Shown here piece by piece: positions 17,346 to 24,586 of a stretch of DNA of 64,000 bases (positions are counted from its first letter, which is position 1; every line of letters starts with the position of its first letter). Made by a program: the position numbers and the translations under genes. A model generated the notes under the pieces. The model saw only the letters and a program-made list of their open reading frames with translations. It did not search any database and was not told the DNA's origin. Origin of the DNA: Victivallis sp. Marseille-Q1083 (lineage in GTDB: Bacteria; Verrucomicrobiota; Lentisphaeria; Victivallales; Victivallaceae). The stretch spans positions 558,001 to 622,000 of the forward strand of contig NZ_CAHJXL010000001.1 of NCBI RefSeq assembly GCF_903645315.1, given 5' to 3'.

Positions 17346-17723
17346 ATGTTGAAAAAGAAAATATTGGTGACAGTTGCATTTTCCTGCATGTTGTTTAGTG
17401 TGAACGCGGAACAATGGCGGGCATTTGCTGAGGCAACTGGTAAGTGTAAGAATCCTCAAACAGCACGATTACAAACAAGTTATTCAGTTTATGATAGCGA
17501 TGTTGGTAACAATATAGTATTGAGGTGTCCGCCTTATTACATTGTTGCGGAAATTTTGACCGGAGATCCCCACAATGGCACAGGAAATGGTTCTCAATTC
17601 GTATCCGTATCGGTGATGTTTACGGTTTCTAAAAACGATTCAGGAGATGTGGTTATAAGTATGGGAAGTCCAAATTACTTTGACTCGGGAGCTTCCCCCA
17701 ATTGCTCTTCCCATACCGAATAA
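17346..17723 (+). CDS. hypothetical exported protein
   Basis: A 125-residue protein I do not recognise. A signal peptide (MLKKKILVTVAFSCMLFSVNA) is followed by a short globular domain with three cysteines in the mature part (GKCKNPQ, LRCPPYYIVAE, SPNCSSHTE) and a Gly/Ser/Asn-rich C-terminus. AAAGAAAGGGA lies upstream of the ATG. It is first in a cluster of exported proteins preceding an O-antigen-ligase-like gene. Base composition is clearly more AT-rich than the flanking housekeeping genes, which may indicate acquisition from elsewhere. Confidence 0.65.
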   Translation: MLKKKILVTVAFSCMLFSVNAEQWRAFAEATGKCKNPQTARLQTSYSVYDSDVGNNIVLRCPPYYIVAEILTGDPHNGTGNGSQFVSVSVMFTVSKNDSGDVVISMGSPNYFDSGASPNCSSHTE

Positions 17724-17787
17724 ATTATCTGCAGTATCTGAATCCTCCCAATGGCAGGGAGATTCGGATACTGCGCCAGGAGATAAT
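17724..17787 (+). promoter_or_regulatory. long intercistronic hairpin
   Basis: Between two genes of the cluster, ATTATCT (17724-17730) pairs with AGATAAT (17781-17787) and GCAGTATC (17731-17738) with GATACTGC (17767-17774). The stem continues inwards through GAATC/GATTC and TCCC/GGGA around an AATGGCA loop. There is no T-run, so it is unlikely to be a simple terminator. An AGGAG sits at the base of the 3' arm. It may be an RNA processing or stability element. Confidence 0.6.
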
Positions 17788-17805
17788 CTAAAATCGAGTT
17801 GACAG

Positions 17806-18264
17806 ATGAAAAAAATATTGCTGTTAATGACTGGAATAATAATATTTTCAGTTTCTTGTAGCGATTCGGAAAAGCTTGGCACTCCATTGCTGGTTTTCAG
17901 ATATGACAACAGTGAAGTCAATGTTATGCTGGTTAACGGACTGACATTAACCGGGAAAGATTTCGTCGTCACCGTCCAACGGGAAAGTACCATTGACAAT
18001 CCGGATACGCAAATAATCATTGGAGAAGCTGGTGATCAAGTTTTTACGGAGCAGTTGTCCGGTGTGTACAACTTCAATGTTCTGATCAGAGGCGAACACC
18101 GGGAAGTTAAAAATATCCTGTATTCCGGCGAGAGGGATCTGGAAATCGAACAAGGAAACAACTGGAGCCTGGCTATCATCAGAAAGCCGGAGAAGGAGCC
18201 GGCTCAAAGGACTGAACCGGGAAACGGTTCTGCGCGGAGTGGAATCGAAAAAGTAGAGAACTGA
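17806..18264 (+). CDS. hypothetical lipoprotein
   Basis: A 152-residue protein starting MKKILLLMTGIIIFSVSC, a lipoprotein-type signal with a cysteine at 18. The -3 residue is Ser rather than the usual Leu, so lipidation is probable, not certain. The mature part is a short beta-rich domain (LLVFRYDNSEVNVMLVNGLT, VQRESTIDNPDTQIIIGE) with a Glu/Arg-rich tail. No family is recognised. It follows the long hairpin and lies 40 bases before the next gene of the cluster. Confidence 0.6.
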   Translation: MKKILLLMTGIIIFSVSCSDSEKLGTPLLVFRYDNSEVNVMLVNGLTLTGKDFVVTVQRESTIDNPDTQIIIGEAGDQVFTEQLSGVYNFNVLIRGEHREVKNILYSGERDLEIEQGNNWSLAIIRKPEKEPAQRTEPGNGSARSGIEKVEN

Positions 18265-18304
18265 AAAAATCAAGAGACCTGTCGGGCCGGAGCCGGGGAA
18301 TATT

Positions 18305-19219
18305 ATGAAGAGATTAAGGTACGGAATGTTATGTTGTGTACTGCTTGTCGGTTCAGCTACGAATCGGGTAATTGCTTCGGATGAGGCCAAAGAAATATTT
18401 GAAGCCGCGTTGGAGGCCAGCCGCAGTGCGAATTTCATTGCCGAATTTGATTATATTCCAGGAACGGGAAACGACATTCCCGGCGTAAATTCCCAACGAA
18501 AAATTATCTATTACAGGTACACCGACGACGGCTTCGTATTCCGGCGGCTGGATATATCCGGAACCGGCATACAATATATTGAGAACCGGCAAGGAAAATT
18601 CGGCGTAAGCGACGTTGTGGGAAAAAAATTACGATCGATTGATTGTCTTGGACTGCCGGAATCAACTCACGCCGGGCTTTCCGAACTGGAAATGGCCAAC
18701 GCCGCCTTTTCATTAAGCAGCAGTAAATTTTACCAAAAAGCGTGTTGGGAAGTCACTGTTAAAATTCCCAGTGAGCCAAAATTATTTCAGGAAATATCCG
18801 GTTTGAGCGATGATTTATTCAGGCAGTATGGCAAAATGATGATGAAGGGTTGGGCGGTGACGCGGATTATAAAATTTGACAAGGAAACTTTGCTGATCCG
18901 CTCCAGGGAACACCGAAACTCCAGTAACAAAAAAATATTTTCATTCGAATTCACCAAACTTGATACTGCTACGCCGCTGAGCGAGAAAGATTTCGAGGTA
19001 ACCGGGGTATCCACTGCGGATGAATTGAACAATCCCAGAGATTTTATTTCCTTGGTGGAAAAAGAACGTCTCGCAATGGCCAACCGCTTTTCCATCAAAA
19101 GATGGTTTTCCAACCTCGCTCATGGAATCCGGATAAATTATGTTTCACCAGCACTGGCAGTATTGGGAATCGGGCTTTTATTGCTGGCATACCGGCTGCG
19201 TTTGCGCGGCAAAGTGTAA
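18305..19219 (+). CDS. exported protein with C-terminal membrane anchor
   Basis: A 304-residue protein with a signal peptide (MLCCVLLVGSATNRVIAS). A beta-rich exported domain resembles LolA/outer-membrane lipoprotein carrier-type folds in general pattern (AALEASRSANFIAEFDY..., KIIYYRYTDDGFVFRRLDIS, YIENRQGKFGVSDVVGKKL). A single transmembrane helix near the end (VSPALAVLGIGLLLLAYRL) is followed by basic residues. The carrier-like comparison is weak and I would not assign a function. The stop is 2 bases before the start of the O-antigen ligase-like gene, so the two are coupled and probably work in the same envelope process. Confidence 0.65.
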   Translation: MKRLRYGMLCCVLLVGSATNRVIASDEAKEIFEAALEASRSANFIAEFDYIPGTGNDIPGVNSQRKIIYYRYTDDGFVFRRLDISGTGIQYIENRQGKFGVSDVVGKKLRSIDCLGLPESTHAGLSELEMANAAFSLSSSKFYQKACWEVTVKIPSEPKLFQEISGLSDDLFRQYGKMMMKGWAVTRIIKFDKETLLIRSREHRNSSNKKIFSFEFTKLDTATPLSEKDFEVTGVSTADELNNPRDFISLVEKERLAMANRFSIKRWFSNLAHGIRINYVSPALAVLGIGLLLLAYRLRLRGKV

Positions 19220-19221
19220 TC

Positions 19222-20514
19222 ATGTTGTACCAGTACGCGGAAAATCCACGATTGCAACTTTGGTTCTCTTCTCCGAATGTGTGTGCCGTATTTCTGTCTG
19301 TAACAGCGGTATTGCTGACCGGTCTGTTCCTCCAACTGCATGAAAATAAAAAATACTTTTGGCGAGTGACGGCCTGGGGATTCGTTCCTCTGATTTTATT
19401 TCACTTCATTTGCCTGGCCGTAACCTATTCACGGGGCGGGTATGTCGCCGTCATGACCGCTTTGACTGTTGCGGCCGGGTTGGGAAAACGCCGGATCGCC
19501 TGGCTGTTTCCGGTATTATTTGTTACTGTGCTATTGCTTACCGACCACGGTCCGGCTCGCGCCGGATCGATAGGAAATCCGGCGGATCATTCGATTCGCA
19601 ACCGTTTATGGCTCTGGGATGGCGGGTGCGGCGTCATCTTTGAGCATTGGCTTGGCGGAACGGGACCGGTTCCCAACCCGGGAATTCAGTATACAACTTT
19701 TTATCAACCGCTTTCGCTGGATGAAACCTACGGCTCTTTGATCGGAGACGGCTTGACCATCGCCGCATCGTATGGCATTGTGGTTTTCTTCGTTATCGTC
19801 GTTGTCATCACGGCGCTTTTCCGGCAGGGATATCGCATCTGGAAACAGCAGAGGCAAATCTGGCTGCCATATTTGCTTGCGGCGTTGTTCGCTTACATCG
19901 TCGGTTCGCTCTTTTCCACCTGTTACCGTTTTCCGGAGATATTCTGGCTGCCGATATCGCTGGCGGCGATCCTGCTCGGGAAGATTTCAGCGGCCAAACT
20001 GCCATGGCGAAAATATGATTTTATTGTTCCGCTGCTGTTTGCGATCTTTGTCGCCGGTGGAATTATGGTCCGGGGCGCGGTAAAATTTTATTCCAGGCCT
20101 TATATGATCACTCAGGTCGATTCCGGCTGGCGGACGGTACCGCGCGGAGAAGCAAAGGGCAATATATATTTTGTCATGCCGGCTGACCGGGAAGTCATCC
20201 GCAAATATTTGCGGCCATTTTCCGAAAACGGCTGGAACGCACAGGCGGTTTGTTATTCCCCGGAACCAGCAATGGCAGCGTGTCCGACATTGTCGCCGAT
20301 TTCCGGAGAAAAATCATTGAATGTTCTGGCTGTTTCCGGAGAAAAAAGCAAACAGTGGGCTGAAGAGATTATCAGTCATTGGCATGAAAACGGCATGGAA
20401 ACGGTTCTGACAATCGCGACGGAGAACGATGAATTTCCAACTGCGGAAGAACTTTTCACAATGATTCGGCATCGGAATTGTACGACGGCGGGCAATAAAG
20501 GATCTCTATTTTGA
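19222..20514 (+). CDS. O-antigen ligase/polymerase-like membrane protein
   Basis: A 430-residue protein with about nine membrane segments in its first 310 residues. The motif AVTYSRGGYVAVMTAL matches the SRG-x-x-x-A signature of Wzy/WaaL family proteins, and a large periplasmic loop follows (NRLWLWDGGCGVIFEHWLGGTG). Such proteins polymerise or transfer undecaprenyl-linked glycans on the outer face of the inner membrane. The ~120-residue soluble C-terminus (GNIYFVMPADREVIRKYLRP, SHWHENGMETVLTIATEND) is not part of the classical family and is unexplained. The start at 19222 is chosen because it opens directly after the upstream stop. It is last in its cluster. Confidence 0.75.
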   Translation: MLYQYAENPRLQLWFSSPNVCAVFLSVTAVLLTGLFLQLHENKKYFWRVTAWGFVPLILFHFICLAVTYSRGGYVAVMTALTVAAGLGKRRIAWLFPVLFVTVLLLTDHGPARAGSIGNPADHSIRNRLWLWDGGCGVIFEHWLGGTGPVPNPGIQYTTFYQPLSLDETYGSLIGDGLTIAASYGIVVFFVIVVVITALFRQGYRIWKQQRQIWLPYLLAALFAYIVGSLFSTCYRFPEIFWLPISLAAILLGKISAAKLPWRKYDFIVPLLFAIFVAGGIMVRGAVKFYSRPYMITQVDSGWRTVPRGEAKGNIYFVMPADREVIRKYLRPFSENGWNAQAVCYSPEPAMAACPTLSPISGEKSLNVLAVSGEKSKQWAEEIISHWHENGMETVLTIATENDEFPTAEELFTMIRHRNCTTAGNKGSLF

Positions 20515-20564
20515 GGAGAACGTTTTTTCTGAACCGGAGCGTATTTACACGATTGCATCGATGG

Positions 20565-20633
20565 TCATAATGAACAGAAGTCCCCTGCGAATATGTTAAG
20601 TACCATAACGCGTGAATATTTTTTCGTTTCCAT
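20565..20633 (-). CDS. possible 22-residue peptide with strong ribosome site
   Basis: A short frame (METKKYSRVMVLNIFAGDFCSL) preceded on the minus strand by AGGAGGAGGG with ideal spacing to the ATG at 20633. It lies alone in the 1-kb region without conventional genes, antisense to the end of the preceding cluster. The ribosome site is far stronger than most in this window, but there is no clear promoter and the peptide resembles nothing I know. It may be a chance match or a truncated gene. Confidence 0.25.
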   Translation of the reverse strand: METKKYSRVMVLNIFAGDFCSL

Positions 20634-20856
20634 ATAGTCCCTCCTCCTGTGAAATGCCGTTTTTTCGGAATTTTGCGGCTCCGGCCCGGATTATTCGTCC
20701 GAAACTCTTACGCGCAACGAGTGTCCGCACCTGAATGCAAACCAACAACAAATTAGCAACTGTTGCCGGCGGCTCCAGTCGGCTGAAAACGTGAAGCTGT
20801 AGAGTCGGATAATTTTAACCGCAACTGATAATTCCGATAAAAATTTCATTCCGCCA

Positions 20857-20885
20857 TTGACTTATTAAAAAATCCATTCTATACT
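20857..20885 (+). promoter_or_regulatory. orphan sigma-70 promoter
   Basis: TTGACT (20857-20862) and TATACT (20880-20885) at a spacing of exactly 17, as in the glycan loci, yet no conventional gene follows for 670 bases on this strand. A hairpin with a T-run at 21044-21077 defines a transcript of about 185 bases. Confidence 0.65.
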
Positions 20886-20901
20886 ATGAATAGTAAATGA
20901 A

Positions 20902-21000
20902 ATGATGAGGCGATATCCCAGACCAAGTAAATTTTATTTTCTAAAAATCGAATCGGTTTCGGAAGTCCATACGGTGGGCTTTCAGGAAGGTTATCGATAG
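20902..21000 (+). CDS. possible 32-residue peptide in an orphan transcription unit
   Basis: The only sizeable frame between the orphan promoter and its terminator: MMRRYPRPSKFYFLKIESVS followed by 12 more residues. It is basic at the N-terminus and has no membrane segment. No ribosome binding site is visible before either ATG, so the unit may instead be a small regulatory RNA. Between 20634 and 20856 I see no other feature. Confidence 0.3.
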   Translation: MMRRYPRPSKFYFLKIESVSEVHTVGFQEGYR

Positions 21001-21043
21001 AAAACTTCGCAATTTTTTTGGAAAAAAACCTGACTGAAAGACT

Positions 21044-21077
21044 CGCCCGCATGTCAAAAAGATTTATGGGCGTTTTT
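21044..21077 (+). terminator. terminator of the orphan unit
   Basis: CGCCC (21044-21048) pairs with GGGCG (21068-21072) across a loop that can add two A-T pairs (CAT/ATG). It is followed directly by TTTTTCTTT. The stem is short, but the position 180 bases after a consensus promoter makes it credible. Confidence 0.5.
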
Positions 21078-21175
21078 CTTTCATATTTTTCCGAGGCAAG
21101 CGAAGTGCCTTATTGATATATGATTGAGAAGCGCTCACTTTTTTTATCCCTGTTTCGCCTATCAGTCACCTTCTT

Positions 21176-21540
21176 TTACCTATTACGAGTGTCGCAGTAG
21201 GTGTTCCCTTCTCTCTTGCTTCCGCCTCGGTAGAAGCAAAGTTTCCTTGCGGCATTCCCGTATGAAGTGAAGTTTTCTCCTCTCTCTCGGGAAAAGGCAA
21301 CGTTTCCCAACTTCATATAATTCCTCTTCCTCCTCCTGCGGGATGCCGCCCTTTTCCGTCATTACAAAACTCTCCCGCAATATTCCTCTTGCCGCTCTCC
21401 CGGACCGGAATGCCGCTTATCAGGTCCGCACCAGCGGTCAAACCACAAACCATGAAACAACGAGGCGCCTCTGAAGGTTTCCGGAATGAAAACAATTCGG
21501 ATACGATCGAAATTCCCGGCTACCGCTTCGCGATTCCGGC
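21176..21540 (-). other. purine-rich, GGA-dense region after ubiB
   Basis: The minus strand here is rich in purines, with about 18 GGA triplets in 365 bases. It carries two exact copies of the AAGAGGA heptamer (21322-21328, 21384-21390) seen five times in the RNA candidate at 7812-8396. Small hairpins such as GGGAAA...TTTCCC can form. It also contains short open frames, one of 46 residues (21176-21316, minus) with a GGAGGAGGAAGAGGA stretch before its ATG, but nothing recognisable. It lies directly downstream of ubiB on the same strand, so it may be a long 3' UTR, a related RNA or an intergenic repeat family. Confidence 0.35.
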
Positions 21541-21553
21541 AGCCGGCACCGGC

Positions 21554-23251
21554 TCACTTCGACGAACGATCCCGGTGCATCGATTTGAACACCAGGATGA
21601 AACCGAGAACCCCGGACAACAGAAAACCGGCCAGACCGATGATCGGCACGCCGTGCCAGCGCGGCGGCAGCCTCGACAGGACGATCAGCGAAGAACCGAC
21701 GATCAACGAGGCCAGCACGATGGCGAAGGACAGCCGGTTGCTGAAGGAATTCATCGCGTCGATCAGCGGATTCAGCCCGCTGTGTTCCATGCGGACCTTC
21801 AATTTGCCTTCGGAAGTCTGTTTCAACACCTCCCCGACCGTGCCGGGCAGTTCAATCGCCGCCTGCGCCATGTCATCCCAGGAATCGAGAAATTTCATCA
21901 GATAACGCCGCGGATCGAATTGCCGCAGTTTCTGCCGCCGCATGAACGGCTTGAGCAGTTCGATGATCTGCAAGTCCGGATCGAAGCTCTTTGCCAGCGA
22001 CTCGATGGTGATCACCGCTTTGATCATGATATAAAGATTGGGGCGCAACGCCAGGTGATGCGCATTCATCACGTGCATCAATTCCTCCAGCACCCGGGCC
22101 AGACTCAACTTCTCCATCGACAGATAGATATTGGCCTCGACCAGGTCGGCGACATCCCGTTCCAGTTTGATCATATCCGGCTGGCTGTTGCCGACCGTCA
22201 GGGTCAGAACCGCCCTGGCCAGCGATTCGTAATCCTGATTGAGGATGAAGCCGATCGCCCGGATGAAACAGTAGCGTTCATGCTCGGAGACCCGCCCCAT
22301 CATACCGAAATCGATGAAGCCGATCACATTGCCCGGCAGGATGAAAATATTGCCGGGATGCGGGTCGGCATGAAAAAAGCCATAGGTGAAAATCTGCTCG
22401 AAAATGGCCATCGCCCCGTTGTGGGCCAGCAGTTTGAGGTCGAACTCCCGGCGGCGGGCCTGATCCTTCATCAGGTCGGTGGCCGGAACGCCGAGCAGCC
22501 GCTCCATCGTCAGCACCCGGTGCGTCGACAGATGGTCGTAAATGACCGGCACATAAACGCCGGGCTGCTTGCTCATCTCCTGCGCGAAACGCTTGGCGTG
22601 GGCGGATTCCACCAGATAATCCAATTCCAGGCGCAGGACATGGGAAAATTCCTCGATGATCTCCTGCGGCCGCATCAGGGCGATTTCCGGACTGATCCGT
22701 TCCAGGTGTTCCGCCAGGCTGCGCATGATCGTCAGATCGATGTCGATTTTGCGGGTGATGCCGGGGCGCTGAACTTTGACCACCACCAGTTTGCCGTCCG
22801 GCAATTTAGCCCGGTGCACCTGGCCGATCGACGCCGCCGCAAACGGTTCCGGCTCGAACTCCGCAAAGAGCTGCTCTATTTCGCAGTCGAACTCTTTTTC
22901 GATGATCAACCGGACCCGCTCGTAAGCGAAACCGGGCACATTCTCCTGCAGCTTGCTCAGTTCCCGGATGTATTCCTCCGGCACCAGATCCGGACGGGTG
23001 GACAGAATTTGTCCGAGCTTGATAAAAGTCGGCCCCAGCGCTTCCAGCAGCAACCGGACCCGGACCGGACGGGTCTCGCTGCGCTGGATTTGCGCCTGTT
23101 CGCGCGGATTGTTGCGGCGGCCGAATTTCAACTGCGCCTGAAGATCGCCGAAGCCGAATCGCACCAGCGCATCCAGAATCTCCAGATAACGCTTGAAACT
23201 GGCATAACGCCGGTCGATGCCGGCAAATTTTCTGAACAACGACATAACCAT
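21554..23251 (-). CDS. ubiB: ABC1/AarF/UbiB-family protein kinase-like protein
   Basis: A 565-residue member of the atypical UbiB kinase family, which supports biosynthesis or trafficking of isoprenoid quinones. The invariant KxGQ motif is present (FIKLGQILSTRPD), as are the Ala-rich nucleotide loop (AAASIGQVHRA), the ATP-binding Lys (VVVKVQRPG), the ExD-type segment (LELDYLVESAHA) and the catalytic HADPHPGN and DFGMMG motifs. Two C-terminal membrane helices (FAIVLASLIVGSSLIVL, PIIGLAGFLLSGVLGFIL) anchor it. It is last in the nadB-pcnB-ubiB operon. The second ATG, 6 bases on, fits the ribosome site slightly better than the first. The exact quinone substrate is unknown. Confidence 0.88.
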   Translation of the reverse strand: MVMSLFRKFAGIDRRYASFKRYLEILDALVRFGFGDLQAQLKFGRRNNPREQAQIQRSETRPVRVRLLLEALGPTFIKLGQILSTRPDLVPEEYIRELSKLQENVPGFAYERVRLIIEKEFDCEIEQLFAEFEPEPFAAASIGQVHRAKLPDGKLVVVKVQRPGITRKIDIDLTIMRSLAEHLERISPEIALMRPQEIIEEFSHVLRLELDYLVESAHAKRFAQEMSKQPGVYVPVIYDHLSTHRVLTMERLLGVPATDLMKDQARRREFDLKLLAHNGAMAIFEQIFTYGFFHADPHPGNIFILPGNVIGFIDFGMMGRVSEHERYCFIRAIGFILNQDYESLARAVLTLTVGNSQPDMIKLERDVADLVEANIYLSMEKLSLARVLEELMHVMNAHHLALRPNLYIMIKAVITIESLAKSFDPDLQIIELLKPFMRRQKLRQFDPRRYLMKFLDSWDDMAQAAIELPGTVGEVLKQTSEGKLKVRMEHSGLNPLIDAMNSFSNRLSFAIVLASLIVGSSLIVLSRLPPRWHGVPIIGLAGFLLSGVLGFILVFKSMHRDRSSK

Positions 23252-23311
23252 ACTCTCCTCATTCCTTCATGCAATATAATCCGTCATGAGGTGAGATGCA
23301 ACGCCGGAATC

Positions 23312-24586
23312 TCACTCTTCCGCCGATTCCGGCTGAACGGCCGGCGCCGGCTCCGCTCCGGCCGATGCGGGCTTTTTCTTCCGGCGGCGGCGCCGGGTTT
23401 TGCCGTTCCCGGCGGTCACGCCGCTGTCGGCCATCAAGGAACGTTCCAAATCCGGCAAATGCCAGGAAACCTCATTCTGGATCAGCATCATCTCCCTGGC
23501 ATGGCCGTAACCGCGCTGCTGGGCGACCGTCTGCCATTTGCCGGACCGTAGCGCCGGCTGGGCAAGCAGAATCCGGCAGGTCGAAAAAGTCACCCGTTTG
23601 ACCAGCGCATGCGGCACGAAGGCCTGATTCAGCAGGCTGCCGATGATCGCCGGCGCTCCCGGTTTCGATTCCCACAGTTTGCCGCAACCCGCTTCGCCCA
23701 ACCGCGATTCGACAAAAGGAAGCACCAGGGTCGCCATCGCGATCGAAATACTGTTGCGATAACAGCCGCGTTCCACCCGCAGATTGCGCTCCTGCAGCAG
23801 CCGCATCGCATACTGCATCTCCACCGTATCCCACCGGGCGGCAAAAAACGGCAGAAAATATTTGAGAAAACCGTATCGGCGGAACACGGTCAGAATCCGG
23901 TCGCTGTAAGTGGAGCGCATGATCTTCTCCAGCTCCAGCGCCAAGCGCGACTGGGCGGCATGCTGAATCAGCGGCAGCGAGGCCACCAATGCCGCTTCGG
24001 TCTGTTTTTCCAGCGAAAAACCGTACTGCCCGACCAGTTTCAACGCCCGCAGCATCCGGACCGGATCTTCTTCGAACCGCAACTTCGGGTCGCCGATGGC
24101 GCGCACCACGCCATTTTCCATATCCTGAATTCCCAGGCCGGTATGATCGAGCAACTGCCGGCCGTTCGGGTCCAGAAACAGCGCGTTGACCGAAAAATCC
24201 CGGCGCCAGGCATCCTCTTCGGCCGTCCCGAACTGATTGTCGTCCAGAATCATATTTTCCGGCAGCTCTTCCCGGCGCCGCCGCAGCTTCGGCGGCAGAT
24301 GGGTACCGTCCGGCGCCTGCCGGAACGTGCTGATCTCGATGATCTCCTTGCCGCAGGACAGGTGCACCAATTTGAACCGCTTGCCGATGATCCGGGCGGA
24401 ACGGCGGCCGAACACGGCGCGCACCTCCTCCGGCGTCGCCGCGGTCGAAACATCGTAATCCTTCGGCGTCCGCCCCAGCAGCAAATCGCGGATGGCGCCG
24501 CCGACGACATAGGTTTCATAGCCGGCCGCCTGCAGCCTGGCGACGATTTCGCAAATGTGCGGAGCAACGACCAACCGATTAATCAT
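23312..24586 (-). CDS. pcnB: poly(A) polymerase/CCA-adding-type nucleotidyltransferase
   Basis: A 424-residue class II nucleotidyltransferase. The head domain has VGGAIRDLLLGRTPKDYDVST, carrying the two catalytic aspartates (DYD). The RRDFSVNALFLD and LRFEEDPVRMLRALKLVGQYGF segments recognise the nucleotide and RNA. The Arg/Lys-rich tail (GKTRRRRRKKKPAS) and the length fit poly(A) polymerase I, which tags RNA for decay, better than a CCA enzyme, though the two are hard to separate by eye. The ATG at 24586 overlaps the end of nadB by 8 bases, so translation is coupled. A longer in-frame version has no ribosome site. Confidence 0.83.
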   Translation of the reverse strand: MINRLVVAPHICEIVARLQAAGYETYVVGGAIRDLLLGRTPKDYDVSTAATPEEVRAVFGRRSARIIGKRFKLVHLSCGKEIIEISTFRQAPDGTHLPPKLRRRREELPENMILDDNQFGTAEEDAWRRDFSVNALFLDPNGRQLLDHTGLGIQDMENGVVRAIGDPKLRFEEDPVRMLRALKLVGQYGFSLEKQTEAALVASLPLIQHAAQSRLALELEKIMRSTYSDRILTVFRRYGFLKYFLPFFAARWDTVEMQYAMRLLQERNLRVERGCYRNSISIAMATLVLPFVESRLGEAGCGKLWESKPGAPAIIGSLLNQAFVPHALVKRVTFSTCRILLAQPALRSGKWQTVAQQRGYGHAREMMLIQNEVSWHLPDLERSLMADSGVTAGNGKTRRRRRKKKPASAGAEPAPAVQPESAEE

